Assembly: GCA_964500445.1 (NCBI GenBank)
Contig: CAZCOG010000038.1
Span: forward strand, 5,124-69,123
Reading direction: 5' to 3'
Length of the DNA stretch: 64,000 nucleotides
DNA from: Persicitalea sp964500445
GTDB lineage: Bacteria > Bacteroidota > Bacteroidia > Cytophagales > Spirosomataceae
A program made the position numbers and the translations under genes. Under the pieces are notes generated by a model. The model had not been told where the DNA came from and ran no database searches. It saw nothing but the letters and a program-made list of their open reading frames with translations. This document shows positions 1 through 9,548 of this stretch, in pieces. Within the stretch, counting starts at the first letter, position 1, and every line of letters begins with the position of its first letter.

Positions 1-120
1 TTCCAGTTCGTTGGCCCCATGCTCCTCGAGTCGTTTCCGGGCTTCCTCGTGGCCGAGGCCTTCCTTTTGGGTAGTTAATTCTTTGAATACTTCGTCGGGG
101 GCGGTGTTGTGGTAGGTCAT
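1..120 (-). CDS. P-type cation-transporting ATPase, N-terminal fragment
   Basis: The first 40 codons of a gene that runs off the left edge. It starts at an ATG on the minus strand at 120. The peptide has the pattern of the cation-ATPase N-terminal domain: a short lead, then EVFKELTTQKEGLGHEEARK, RLEEHG and ANEL. In Ca2+/cation P-type ATPases this segment (a GLs..EA..RL..G.NEL signature) precedes the first membrane helices. The transported ion cannot be told from this fragment, and none of the catalytic DKTGT region is in the window. Upstream of its start there is only a short spacer and the terminator of the convergently read fasciclin gene. Confidence 0.75.
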   Translation of the reverse strand, partial: MTYHNTAPDEVFKELTTQKEGLGHEEARKRLEEHGANELE

Positions 121-218
121 TGTTGGGAGAGTTGTGTTGTTGGCGACGCGAGCAAATATACATTCCGTTCCTTGTAGTGCTCTAAGCCAGTATTTTGAAA
201 AATAAGCAACTTCAAACA

Positions 219-270
219 AAAGAATCGGGCACAGATATGGTAAATCTACCATTCCTGCACCCGATTCTTT
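219..270 (-). terminator. Hairpin terminator after the first FAS1 gene
   Basis: AAAGAATCGGG (219-229) pairs perfectly with CCCGATTCTTT (260-270). Inside the loop a second stem pairs ATGGTA (237-242) with TACCAT (247-252). Read on the minus strand, the outer stem is followed by a T-rich stretch. It lies about 30 bases past the stop of the fasciclin gene at 301, so it probably ends that transcript. Confidence 0.65.
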
Positions 271-300
271 GCTAAATAAATTAATTGCTCTTTCTTCCAA

Positions 301-1257
301 TTACGGAAGCAGAACCCGGTCAATTATGTGAACTACGCCATTCGTGGCCAGGATATCTGCATTGGTTACCTTAGAGGCCACCGTATTTCCATTACTTTTA
401 ACGGAAACACCATTACTGACATCCACGGTAAGTTGTCCGTTCGCCGCTGTGGTCACACTCCCGTTGGTAAGGGTAGGACTGAATGCGCGGTCGGGAATGA
501 CATGATTAAGGACTACGGCCGCAAGTGTAGCCGCAGGAGCCGCCTGAATGGAAGCAATGCTTGGAAAACCAGCCGCCACGAAGGCCTCATTGGTAGGCGC
601 AAAAACGGTGTAAGCGGTACTGGTGGAGGTAAGGGCACTGACTACGGCTGGGTTGTTGGCAGCGGCACGGGTAGCTGCCGCCACCAGATAGGTCAGATTA
701 GGATTTCCCTGAGCGATTTCCAGCAGATTCTGGGTTGGGGGCATCAAGACCCGATTGATCGTATGAATCAGGCCGTTTTCCGCCCTCATGTCGGTACTTG
801 TCACCCGCGCATTGTTGACCGAAACAGCTGAGGAAGTACCATCCTTGGTGATGTACACATTGCCGCCCTGCAGAGTTGGTACTGCCGTGTTTTTTCCTAC
901 GACCAGCGCGGAGGCCGGCACATTGAATCCCAATACATGATATAGTAGTATCGATCTTACGGTGCCCATCGACATTGACCTTATCGCTGCCGGATCGGCA
1001 ATACCCGATGCCTGAAAAGCGGCATTATTCGGGGCAAATATCGTTACCGTGTTCAGTCGGAAGTCTCTTGTCAGGCCGGCATACTCAATGGCATCTCTCA
1101 AAATAGAAAAATCGCTGTTAGCCGTCAATACGTCGAAAACGGTCTGCCTGGGAGGAGGGGGCGTAGTATTATCGGTACAGGCACCTAAAAGGCCCACTAT
1201 TAGTAGTACTGTGCCTATCTTCCTGGTTCTGTACATCCATTCGTTTACTCTTTTCAT
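301..1257 (-). CDS. Two-domain fasciclin (FAS1) lipoprotein
   Basis: A 318-residue surface or periplasmic lipoprotein. The N-terminus is a signal peptide ending in the lipobox LLGAC (Cys about residue 27), followed by a Pro-rich linker. Two FAS1 domains follow, about residues 38-172 and 175-318. Each carries the family boxes: TIFAPNNAAF with LLYHVLG and the closing GLIHTINRVL in the first; TVFAPTNEAF, VVLNHVIP and GVVHIIDRVL in the second. FAS1 domains mediate adhesion or ligand binding and have no known catalysis. It is a close architectural paralogue of the gene at 12623-13576, and the two flank the glycan-utilisation locus. It has its own terminator downstream and no gene close upstream, so it is probably monocistronic. 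Confidence 0.9.
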   Translation of the reverse strand: MKRVNEWMYRTRKIGTVLLIVGLLGACTDNTTPPPPRQTVFDVLTANSDFSILRDAIEYAGLTRDFRLNTVTIFAPNNAAFQASGIADPAAIRSMSMGTVRSILLYHVLGFNVPASALVVGKNTAVPTLQGGNVYITKDGTSSAVSVNNARVTSTDMRAENGLIHTINRVLMPPTQNLLEIAQGNPNLTYLVAAATRAAANNPAVVSALTSTSTAYTVFAPTNEAFVAAGFPSIASIQAAPAATLAAVVLNHVIPDRAFSPTLTNGSVTTAANGQLTVDVSNGVSVKSNGNTVASKVTNADILATNGVVHIIDRVLLP

Positions 1258-1471
1258 AAATTTTTAGTGTTTTTGTGAATTATACATAACTATTTGAACC
1301 CGTTGCGACCCGATAAGTTTGTAGAAGGTAAAAAAACCAAGCAAAAGCCAGTCGCTTTTTAGCGATAACTCCCTGATCTTCAAAACAAATAATTGGAATA
1401 ATCGCGTTTATCGACGTAGCAAACCGAGCAGGAAGCCACCCTAAAAAGAGTATGCCATTGCAAAGAGGCGG

Positions 1472-1648
1472 CTATCTCACGCTAGCGCTGACCCAAATCG
1501 AATAATTGGGCTTTGTCTTACTCGGCATTTTGGCTTTGGTGTAATGAGATAGCTCCGCGATTCCCTCCCAAGTGGTGTTGGTAGCGCCGAGCACTAAGGG
1601 ATACTGGCGCGCAAAGAAACAGCAGTACGAATCAAACTCTTTTGCCCA
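1472..1648 (-). pseudogene. C-terminal remnant of an unrecognised gene
   Basis: A 58-codon open stretch with no start codon, closed upstream by an in-frame TGA at 1649-1651 and ending in TAG at 1472-1474. It reads like real protein: WAKEFDSYCCFFARQY, then PLVLGATNTTWEGI, AELSHYTKAKMPSK and finally YSIWVSASVR. It lies about 30 bases past the stop of the GH92 gene and in the same direction, so it may be the left-over end of a former member of that locus. The family was not recognised. The rest of the gap between 1258 and 1681 holds the upstream region of the FAS1 gene and a 9-bp inverted repeat (GCTATCTCA 1471-1479, TGAGATAGC 1545-1553). Nothing else was seen there. Confidence 0.45.
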
Positions 1649-1681
1649 TCAATTAACTGGCTCGTGCTAATTTCTTTGATT

Positions 1682-4054
1682 TCAATTCGACATCGAAGGA
1701 GGCGCATCCTGTGGACGAGCACCCCAATTCTTGTTGGGCTGAGTACCCATTTGTAAAGTCAGCGTTCCCCCTTGGACTACTGTTTCGTGCCATAGCCAGG
1801 AGCGGTCGAGGGCGCTGCCATTTAACTTAGCCGATTGGATGTACCTGCCCGTGCCCTGCGTTTGGATGGTAAAGGTTTTGCCCGGATAGTAGCGGGCGTT
1901 GAGATGAATGGTGATTTTGGAAAATAGCGGACTGGTTATTTCGTAGAACGGCTTCTCGGAGGTACCTCCGTTGGTCGAGAATAGGCCGGTTTTTAGCAAC
2001 ACCGCCAACGAACCCATCAGGCCCTGATCTTCGTCGCCGCTGTAGCCTTCCTGGGGCGAAATACCGCTATACACTTTGTCGATAATTTGCCGGGTCCAGT
2101 GCTGGGTCAGCCAAGGAGCGCCCACGTAGTTGAAGAGCCAGGGCGTCTCCATGCTGGGCTGGTTGCCGTAGTTGATGTACACGCGCCGCAGTTCTTCCTG
2201 GGTTTCTGCATCGTGCGATTTTCCCGACACAAAATCGTGCTTTTCGGCTTTTTCAAATGAATCGTTTAGTTTGGCAACAAGCGCCTCGCGCCCTCCCATC
2301 AGATTTGCCAAACCTTTGACATCGTGCGGTACAAACCAGGTGTACTGCGCGGCGTTGCCTTCCTCCCAGCCGTGGTCGTAGCGCAAAATATCCACCGGCT
2401 CGGCCCACCTGCCGGTAGTGTCGCGCACCCACATCCAGCCGATTTCCAGGTTCCAGATGTTGCGGTAGTTTTCAGCTCTTTTTGTGAAGAGCGCGTAATC
2501 GTCCTTTTTGCCCAATTGGTTGGCCAGTTGACCCAGCGCGAAATCCTGGTAGGCATATTCCAGCGTTTGGGCCGAGCCGTCCTGATGCCCACCGTAGCGG
2601 CGCTTGTACAGCGGATGGGGGACGTAGCCCCGCTCCATGTAGGCTTCGATGCCTCCGCCCTTGGTCGTATTGTGCTCGTAACCCGCTTTGCTCATCATGC
2701 CGCCGGGAAAATGGTTCTTGCGCAAGCCTTCGTAGGCTTTATTGATGTCGAACCCGCGAATGCCTTTCAGCCAGGCACTGACAATAAAGGGCGTGGAAGA
2801 AGCACCCGTCATGACGTACGTATAGTTGCCGCCGGAAGGACCGCGCGGAATCAATCCTCCATCGTCGTACATCAACAGCATGGAATTCACAAAAGACTCG
2901 GATACTTCGGGGTAGACCAGGTGCCAAAGCGTATTGAGCGACCATTGCGCCCCCCAAAAGGAATCGGAATTATGGTGGTTGAATTTGGGTTTGCCGTCGG
3001 GGCTGAGGGGAATCTGTCCGATGCGACGCTCGGGGCCGGTCATGTCGAGGTACTTGCCATTGACGTCGTTGACAATACGCCGCCCCTGCAAGGCATGCCA
3101 CAGGTCAGTGTAAAAGCGTCGTTGCTCGGTTAAAGTACCCCCTTCGATCTCCATGCGTCCCAGCCAGTTGTTCCAGTCGGCGCGGGCTTCGGCGCGGGTT
3201 TTGTCAAAATCCCAGTGGGACAGCTCGGTGGTCAGGTTGAGGCGGGCCTGCTCGGCGCTTACGTACGAGATGGCTACCTTCATCTGGCGCACTTCGCCTT
3301 TTTTGGTCGGAAAGCTGACATAGGCCCCGGTTTTTTCGCCTTCAATTTTATCTTCAACCGCGACAAGCTTGCCATCCTTCCAACCTCCGAATTTTTCAAA
3401 GGGTTTATCAAAAACCGCTACAAAGTACACCGTGAAAGGTTTAGGACGGCGGGAGGTAGGGGCCATCACGGTGTAGCCTTCCAGCTCGGTGGTGTTTACC
3501 TTGTGAATGGAGCCGCTTTGCTGCTCCGAGTTGCCCAGAATTGTCGCAAAGTCAAACAGAATATGGCTTTGCTCCGCCTGCGGGTAGGTGTACTTATGGA
3601 AGCCCACGCGGGTAGTGGCGGTTAGTTCGGCGGTGATTTGATAGTCGTCCAGAACTACTTTGTGGTACCCGGCCTTCGCGAGTTCGGTCTTGTGCGAATA
3701 GCGCGAGCCGTACGCATCCGGGCCGAGGTGCCCTTTGAAGGTACCCGTGGTAGGCAGCACTGGAATGCCCGACATCTGCCAGGCATGCACGTGGCTGAAA
3801 CACTTAATGGAATCCTGGTTGTAGCGATAACCCGAATTCCAGGCCCCATTCAGGGCCATATCGGGACTGAGGTTGACCATGCCGAACGGCCGAGTAGCCG
3901 AGCTGAAAAAGAACCAGCGCGAATGGGCCGAATCGACCAGTGGCTCCACCAGATCGGCAGGATCAGTTTTGGCGGGGGAGGTTTTTTCACGAAAAGAAGA
4001 GGAAGCTACCAGCAGTCCGGCGAGCGCAAGTACATAGGCTTTTTTGTAAAGCAT
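1682..4054 (-). CDS. Exported GH92 family alpha-mannosidase
   Basis: A 790-residue secreted glycoside hydrolase of family GH92, whose members are Ca2+-dependent exo-alpha-mannosidases acting on alpha-1,2/1,3/1,4-linked mannose or mannose phosphate. Residues 1-20 look like a signal peptide. The N-terminal beta-sandwich begins at DLVEPLVDSAH and contains the GYRYN and FSHVHAWQMSG segments typical of the family. The alpha/alpha barrel includes the EGYSGDEDQGLMGS segment, which holds the usual acidic catalytic pair. The motif usually read as SLWDTFR is here SFWGAQWSLNTLWH, so this may be a divergent subgroup. It is the last gene of the sigma-FecR-SusC-SusD-GH92 series, which suggests that the locus targets mannose-containing glycans such as fungal mannan or N-glycans. 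That substrate is an inference. Confidence 0.88.
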   Translation of the reverse strand: MLYKKAYVLALAGLLVASSSFREKTSPAKTDPADLVEPLVDSAHSRWFFFSSATRPFGMVNLSPDMALNGAWNSGYRYNQDSIKCFSHVHAWQMSGIPVLPTTGTFKGHLGPDAYGSRYSHKTELAKAGYHKVVLDDYQITAELTATTRVGFHKYTYPQAEQSHILFDFATILGNSEQQSGSIHKVNTTELEGYTVMAPTSRRPKPFTVYFVAVFDKPFEKFGGWKDGKLVAVEDKIEGEKTGAYVSFPTKKGEVRQMKVAISYVSAEQARLNLTTELSHWDFDKTRAEARADWNNWLGRMEIEGGTLTEQRRFYTDLWHALQGRRIVNDVNGKYLDMTGPERRIGQIPLSPDGKPKFNHHNSDSFWGAQWSLNTLWHLVYPEVSESFVNSMLLMYDDGGLIPRGPSGGNYTYVMTGASSTPFIVSAWLKGIRGFDINKAYEGLRKNHFPGGMMSKAGYEHNTTKGGGIEAYMERGYVPHPLYKRRYGGHQDGSAQTLEYAYQDFALGQLANQLGKKDDYALFTKRAENYRNIWNLEIGWMWVRDTTGRWAEPVDILRYDHGWEEGNAAQYTWFVPHDVKGLANLMGGREALVAKLNDSFEKAEKHDFVSGKSHDAETQEELRRVYINYGNQPSMETPWLFNYVGAPWLTQHWTRQIIDKVYSGISPQEGYSGDEDQGLMGSLAVLLKTGLFSTNGGTSEKPFYEITSPLFSKITIHLNARYYPGKTFTIQTQGTGRYIQSAKLNGSALDRSWLWHETVVQGGTLTLQMGTQPNKNWGARPQDAPPSMSN

Positions 4055-4136
4055 CAGATCAGAATCAGGTTAAAAACTACCAAGGTATAAAAAGGTCTGC
4101 CCTTTAAAAAGTAGCAGACCTTTTGGGTGACGCAGG

Positions 4137-5996
4137 CTAATAGCCCTGATTTTGGCTCATCTTGGGAAAAGACAAATCGATTTCACTTTGGGGGATGGGG
4201 CGAAGATTGTGAATATCCGAAATCTGCTGCCCGGTTTTCCACGGATTGTATTTCTTGACCCGCTCGACTAGCTTGCCCGTTCTTTTCAGATCAAACCAGC
4301 GGTCGTATTCGCCCATAAATTCACGGGCCTTCTCGTCCAGAATCATATCGATGGTGACGTTGCCCGCCGTGGCGCGATAAGGTGTCGTTTCCAGCGGACC
4401 CTGGTCTTCAGGGGCGGCGGCACGCAGTGGGGTGGCCCCTTTCTTGGCACCCAGGGCCCGATCCAGCACGCGATTGTAGTACACGTCGGCACCACCCAGT
4501 TTGCCTCCTTTGGCTCCTTTCACAATGGCCTCGGCGGCAATCAGGTACGCTTCGGCTGAACGGAAGATGATTTCGTTGAAAGTACCGAAGGCATCGCCAT
4601 AGGGAATGCCGGGCTGCCAGAATTTCCACATCAAAGGCTGGGTAACCTGAAAACCGGAGTTGATAATGGGGTACCCTCCGCCAAATTCATTGGTATTGAC
4701 CACCGCATACTTTTTGGTACCTCCCAAATCCACTCCGCGCTGCGCCAGGGAAGTAGCCGGACTATTCCACGGACGGCAGTACAGCACGGTGTCGCCCTGC
4801 GCAATGTTGATCGTCAGGCTTGGGTTGGTGATGGGGAGCGGTTTGAAATTGTTCACGGCTTGCAACGCATACCCTACTTCCACAAAGTTATGATCATAGC
4901 GGGTGTCGAGCTGGGGATCGAAAAAACGGTAAGCCGCCGCGGTAGGATTATGTATGCTCAGGCAGCGGTTATAGTCCGACGTCCGCCCCTTGGTACCGGG
5001 CAATCCTTCGCCGCTCGCGCCAAATTTGGAGTGCAGGTCATTACCACCGGCCGGGTCCTGTGTAAAGGCCGGATCTGTTTTGTTGGTGAGTGCGTCCGAA
5101 TTGTACTGCACCGAGAAGACGATTTCGGCATTTTTATCATTCTGTGCTCCTGTATACTGTTTCAACGGATTTTCTGATCGCTTGGGAAACAAATCATTAT
5201 AGTTGGCCGCCAACGGGTAGGCATCGATGATTTTGTCGGCGTATTGCAGCGCCATGTCAAAATCAGCATTTGAGCCGCCCAGGCTGTTATTGAAGTTCCA
5301 ACCGCGGGTAAGGTACACGCGGGCCAGCAGAAACTGAGCGGCCCCCTTCGTAACCCGACCGTAGTTGGTGGCGGTCACGGGGAGCTTAGCTTCACATTCC
5401 ATCAGGTCGGTGATGATCTGCTTGTACACCGTGGCCGAAGGTACCCTGGGAAAATCTTTACCGGGGCTGGTGACTTCTTCCAGGGGCATGGGAATATCAC
5501 CCCAATGCTGCACGGCGTAGAACAGGCTCAAGGCCCGCAGAAATTTGGCTTCCGACACCCGGGCGTCTTTGAGAGCCGCCGCCATGGTAGTGATCTCGGG
5601 GGCACGGGAAATGACGGTATTGGTCCGGGCTATCTCGGCGTACAGTTGTTGCCACAGGCTTTGCAACTCGGGCAGAGTGGCATTGAACCGGGCGTCGTAT
5701 ACGTCGTACACGCTGGGCTGGGTGATGGTACCATTGGCCGCGGGATTCCAGCCGGTTTGGGCGGTAAAAACATCCGTCCCGTTTAGCACCAGCACCCGGT
5801 TCTGATGAATGTTGCGCAGGAGTGGGTAGCAGGACTTCACCAGATCCTCAAAACCGGCTTCAGTTTTGTAGTAGCTATCAGTAGTTAAGGTAGAAACTGG
5901 TTTTTCAACCAGAAAATCATCTTTACAACTGGTTTGAACGAAAACGAGAAGCGCGGCTATCCAGAAAATATGGGGCTTGAATACTATCTTTTTCAT
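4137..5996 (-). CDS. SusD/RagB-family glycan-binding lipoprotein
   Basis: A 619-residue outer-membrane lipoprotein that caps the SusC-type transporter and binds the oligosaccharide at the cell surface. The signal peptide ends in the lipobox QTSC (Cys about residue 24). The mature protein starts with DDFLVEKPVSTLT, a typical SusD beginning. It has TPR-like helical content in the middle and the C-terminal SusD signature with REFMGEYDRWFDLKRTG, where family members usually show an E..R..DL.R pattern, then NLRPIPQSEI near the end. It lies 18 bases downstream of the SusC stop and 82 bases upstream of the GH92 gene, all co-directional. The length is in the upper part of the usual 500-650 range. Confidence 0.93.
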   Translation of the reverse strand: MKKIVFKPHIFWIAALLVFVQTSCKDDFLVEKPVSTLTTDSYYKTEAGFEDLVKSCYPLLRNIHQNRVLVLNGTDVFTAQTGWNPAANGTITQPSVYDVYDARFNATLPELQSLWQQLYAEIARTNTVISRAPEITTMAAALKDARVSEAKFLRALSLFYAVQHWGDIPMPLEEVTSPGKDFPRVPSATVYKQIITDLMECEAKLPVTATNYGRVTKGAAQFLLARVYLTRGWNFNNSLGGSNADFDMALQYADKIIDAYPLAANYNDLFPKRSENPLKQYTGAQNDKNAEIVFSVQYNSDALTNKTDPAFTQDPAGGNDLHSKFGASGEGLPGTKGRTSDYNRCLSIHNPTAAAYRFFDPQLDTRYDHNFVEVGYALQAVNNFKPLPITNPSLTINIAQGDTVLYCRPWNSPATSLAQRGVDLGGTKKYAVVNTNEFGGGYPIINSGFQVTQPLMWKFWQPGIPYGDAFGTFNEIIFRSAEAYLIAAEAIVKGAKGGKLGGADVYYNRVLDRALGAKKGATPLRAAAPEDQGPLETTPYRATAGNVTIDMILDEKAREFMGEYDRWFDLKRTGKLVERVKKYNPWKTGQQISDIHNLRPIPQSEIDLSFPKMSQNQGY

Positions 5997-6014
5997 AGGG
6001 TTCAGTTTAATATT

Positions 6015-9000
6015 TTAGAAACTAATGTTGACTCCGAGCGTAACGGTCATAGAGGGTACATCGTCCTGGTAGATATTGGAGTTGAACTCAGGATCGAAGC
6101 CCGTATACTTGGTCAGGATAACGGGGTTCATGACCTGGGCGTAAACCCGGGCCGCCGATAATTTCCATTTATCCATCAATCCTCGGGGCAGGGTATAGCC
6201 CATGGTCACGTCCGACAGGCGCAGAAAGCTGGCATCCTGGTAGTTGATGGCATTGCGGTAGGGATTGGAAGCCACTACCCCAAAGTAGGTATTGGAAGGG
6301 TTGTCGCTGCGCCAGTAATCCAGCCCGGCCAGTTTGTTGTAGCGGGTTGAACCGATCTCCCCGAAAGTACCCGACAGGGTACCGTTGTAATATTGCGTGC
6401 CGTTGCGATAATAGAGCAGGAACGACAAATCGAAATTCTTATATTTCAATCGATTGGTCAGACCTACCAAAAAGTTGGGTAGTTGAGAGCCTAGCACTAT
6501 CCTGTCGTCGATAGCATCGGTTGATGAAATGATCCCATCGTTGTTCTGGTCCACTACCTTCACCGAGCCAGGTACTTGCTTGTACTTGGTAGCCAGATCT
6601 TTCTCGGAAGTCTGCCAGATGCCGTCAAACTCGTAGTCGAAATTAGATTTTACCGGGTACCCCACAAAAAGTTTGTTTCCCTTGTCTACGGTCTGTCCGT
6701 CGCCATACAGTTCCAGAATCTTATTCCGGTTGCGGGTAAAAGTCAGGGAAGTATTCCAGCTGAACGCGTTGGTAGAAACATTGACGGTATTCAGTGAAAG
6801 CTCGATACCCTTGTTTTCAATTTGACCTACATTGGATGTGACCTGTGAAAAGCCGGAGGCCGTGGGAAGCTTCTGGTTCAGAATCAGGTCGACCGTTTTC
6901 CGGTTGTAGACTTCAATGGAACTGGAAATCCGGTTGTTGAGAAATCCCAAATCCAGACCGAAATTCAGCTCCTTGCTTCGCTCCCACTTCAAATCCTTAT
7001 TGGCCAGATTGGCGGGCGCAAACCCGTAGGCCGCCGTACCGTCGAAATCGTAGCCGGTATTAAGCAGGCCGGCCTGCGTACTGTACGGACTCACCCCCGC
7101 ATTCCCCACCTGTCCGTAGCTTACGCGCAGTTTCAGGTTCGAGAACAGATTGAGGTCATTGATAAATGGCTCCTCGATCAGTCGCCAGGCCACCGCTACC
7201 GACGGGAAAAACGCCCATTTATTACCTTCGGATAGCTGCGAAGCGCCATCGGAACGGCCCGTCAGGGTCAGCAGGTACCTGTCCTTGAAAGAGTAGTTCA
7301 ACCGGCCCATGAACGACAAAATGGAACGCTCCACCAGCGAACTCGAAACGCCGTTGATTGTCCCGGTGTTCAGCGCGTACCAATCCGAATCATAGGGTAG
7401 GTCGATTACCGCAATCTGGTACGCTTCGTTACGCTGGTAGAAAGCACTCTGCAATCCGGTAAAATGTACCTTGTGGGCGCCGGTACCTACTTCGTAGTTC
7501 AGGATATTGTCCAGCGTATAGCTGCCCAGGGTACGGTTGTCGTATTGGGCCCGGGGCTTTCTGCCAATCTGCGATTTGGTCCAGGCACCCCGGAAATCGC
7601 CTTCCCGTTCGGTGTTGTAAATAGCCGAAAGCGACGAGCGAATGCTGAGGCCTTTGATGGGTATGTACTCCACGTAGGTATTGCTCATGATGGTCGAGGC
7701 CGTGGTCTGCAGCTTGGAGTACTCCGGCTTGATGTCCGACAGGGGATTAGGTACCTGCTTGTCGTTGATGCCCATCCAGAAGGCATAGCCGTCAATATTG
7801 AAATCGGAGTTCTCAGAAGGATTGGCCAGATCATCGAAATACACCGTTCCCGTGGGGCGGGCCCGGTAAGCATTCCGCAGCGACTCGCGCGAGCCGAGGT
7901 TCTGATTCGAGTAGGTCAAATACGCCGTAAAACCTACCTTGAAATGTTCGCCCAGCTTGCTGTCCAGTCCGGCATTGAGATTGTACCGCTTGTAGCCGGT
8001 GTACTTCACGTTGCCGTCTTCGTTCAGGAAACCACCCGAAAATCGGTAGGTAGTTTTTTCGGTACCGCCCGTCACGCTGATATTCTGGCTCGTTTGCACG
8101 CCGGGATCGGTAATCAGGTCGGCCCAATCGGCCGTTTTACCGGCTTCAATATTGGCCAGCTCCGCCGACGTAAACGTCGCGCCGGTCAGGCCTTCGAGCA
8201 GGCGGTCCGTGTAGGTTACCTTATAAAACTGCTCGCTGGTCATCAGCTTGGGAATGTGGGCGGGAATCTTCACGCCAACGTAGCTGTCGTAGCTTATTCT
8301 CGGCTTGCCGGATAACCCTTTTTTTGTAGTAATGATAATCACCCCGTTGGCTCCCCGCGATCCGTAGATGGCCGTCGAGGACGCATCTTTCAGAATGTCC
8401 ATCGACTGAATATCGTTGGGATTCAGGTTATTGATATTTCCACCCATCAGGCCGTCGATCACCACGAGCGGCTCGGTGGAGTTATTGATCGTGTTTTCGC
8501 CCCGGATGGTAATGTTGTACCCTACACCGGGCCGGTTATTTTGCTTGGTGACGGTCAGCCCGGCTACCTGTCCCTGCAGAGCTTTGGAGGCCATCACCGG
8601 ATTGGCCCGGACAATGTCCCGCGTCTGAATTGACCCCACGGCTCCGGTCAGATCGCTTTTTTCTACCGTACCGTAGCCTACTACAACTACCTCGTTGAGC
8701 GCATTTTCGTCAGGTGCCATCTGGATGGAAACGGTCGTCTGGTTTCCTACGGCAATCTCCTGTTTAATGTATCCCACAAAACTGAACACGAGCACGGCCT
8801 GGTCATTAGGAACGTCTACTTCAAAGGCACCGTTGGCATCGGTCGTGGTACCGCGTTGCGTATTTTTGACCACTACGCTTACACCCGGAAGGGGAGTGTC
8901 TTTCTCATCCGAAACAGTTCCTCTTACCATTCGTTTCGGTGCGATCGCTTCAACCGGGAGATCTGTATCAGCGCTCGATTGAGCATTATCCCGTTTCAGG

Positions 9001-9347
9001 AGAATACGCTTGTTGACCACCTCGTAAGTGACTTTCTGAGGGACAAGTACCGTGTTCAGCACGCTGGACAAAGCTTCTTCCTCAAATTTCAGATTGTAGC
9101 GTTGCTGCGAGTTAAAAATCTGAGGGTTATACATAAACTTTACATTCGTAACCTTCTCCAATCTGTCGAGAATCTGAACGACTCCAACATTGGTTAATTG
9201 AATAGTTACTTTTTGTTCGAGAACCTTTTGGGCATTCACGCGGTGCGCCTGCGCAAAGGAGACGAACGTGATTGCCAGAATCGCTTGATACAGACTTATA
9301 CGCATAATTTTCTGTATAGCAGTTTGATAGTGTAGGCGTTTTCGCAT
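6015..9347 (-). CDS. SusC/RagA TonB-dependent transporter with STN domain
   Basis: A 1110-residue outer-membrane transporter that imports the glycan fragments presented by its SusD partner. The order is: signal peptide; an STN (secretin/TonB N-terminal) domain at about 40-115 (VTIQLTNVGVVQILDRLEKV); a carboxypeptidase-like CarboxypepD_reg domain (VRGTVSDEKDTPLPGVSVVV); the plug with NEVVVVGYGTVEKSDLTGAV, the SusC ANP-type region and GSRGANGVIIITTKKG; and a long beta-barrel ending in ISF. The STN domain is what interacts with a FecR-type anti-sigma factor, and both FecR and sigma genes lie upstream. Reading can extend to 9428, but I chose the ATG at 9347 (MRKRLHYQ) because the residues before it do not fit the family. 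The ATG at 9305 (MRISLYQ) is an alternative. Confidence 0.92.
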   Translation of the reverse strand: MRKRLHYQTAIQKIMRISLYQAILAITFVSFAQAHRVNAQKVLEQKVTIQLTNVGVVQILDRLEKVTNVKFMYNPQIFNSQQRYNLKFEEEALSSVLNTVLVPQKVTYEVVNKRILLKRDNAQSSADTDLPVEAIAPKRMVRGTVSDEKDTPLPGVSVVVKNTQRGTTTDANGAFEVDVPNDQAVLVFSFVGYIKQEIAVGNQTTVSIQMAPDENALNEVVVVGYGTVEKSDLTGAVGSIQTRDIVRANPVMASKALQGQVAGLTVTKQNNRPGVGYNITIRGENTINNSTEPLVVIDGLMGGNINNLNPNDIQSMDILKDASSTAIYGSRGANGVIIITTKKGLSGKPRISYDSYVGVKIPAHIPKLMTSEQFYKVTYTDRLLEGLTGATFTSAELANIEAGKTADWADLITDPGVQTSQNISVTGGTEKTTYRFSGGFLNEDGNVKYTGYKRYNLNAGLDSKLGEHFKVGFTAYLTYSNQNLGSRESLRNAYRARPTGTVYFDDLANPSENSDFNIDGYAFWMGINDKQVPNPLSDIKPEYSKLQTTASTIMSNTYVEYIPIKGLSIRSSLSAIYNTEREGDFRGAWTKSQIGRKPRAQYDNRTLGSYTLDNILNYEVGTGAHKVHFTGLQSAFYQRNEAYQIAVIDLPYDSDWYALNTGTINGVSSSLVERSILSFMGRLNYSFKDRYLLTLTGRSDGASQLSEGNKWAFFPSVAVAWRLIEEPFINDLNLFSNLKLRVSYGQVGNAGVSPYSTQAGLLNTGYDFDGTAAYGFAPANLANKDLKWERSKELNFGLDLGFLNNRISSSIEVYNRKTVDLILNQKLPTASGFSQVTSNVGQIENKGIELSLNTVNVSTNAFSWNTSLTFTRNRNKILELYGDGQTVDKGNKLFVGYPVKSNFDYEFDGIWQTSEKDLATKYKQVPGSVKVVDQNNDGIISSTDAIDDRIVLGSQLPNFLVGLTNRLKYKNFDLSFLLYYRNGTQYYNGTLSGTFGEIGSTRYNKLAGLDYWRSDNPSNTYFGVVASNPYRNAINYQDASFLRLSDVTMGYTLPRGLMDKWKLSAARVYAQVMNPVILTKYTGFDPEFNSNIYQDDVPSMTVTLGVNISF

Positions 9348-9548
9348 AGTTTTACATTTTGTCGGATGAGAAAATCTTGGCAAAAAACTCCTGAGCCGCG
9401 TTGCAGAAAGCGTTGTGAGAATTCGCATTTAGGAGCCTTTCGAAGTCAGTGGTGTTGGCGCACTGCTGACTTTTTTTGTGTTTGTAAAGCTTTGAAAAGG
9501 GTTCAATTCATAGGCAGGCAGTAGTTGTAGTAGTTAGGTACTTAGGGT

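Noticed and set aside
7464..8315. A 283-codon open frame on the plus strand
   Set aside because: It is antisense to the SusC gene, with no protein features of its own.
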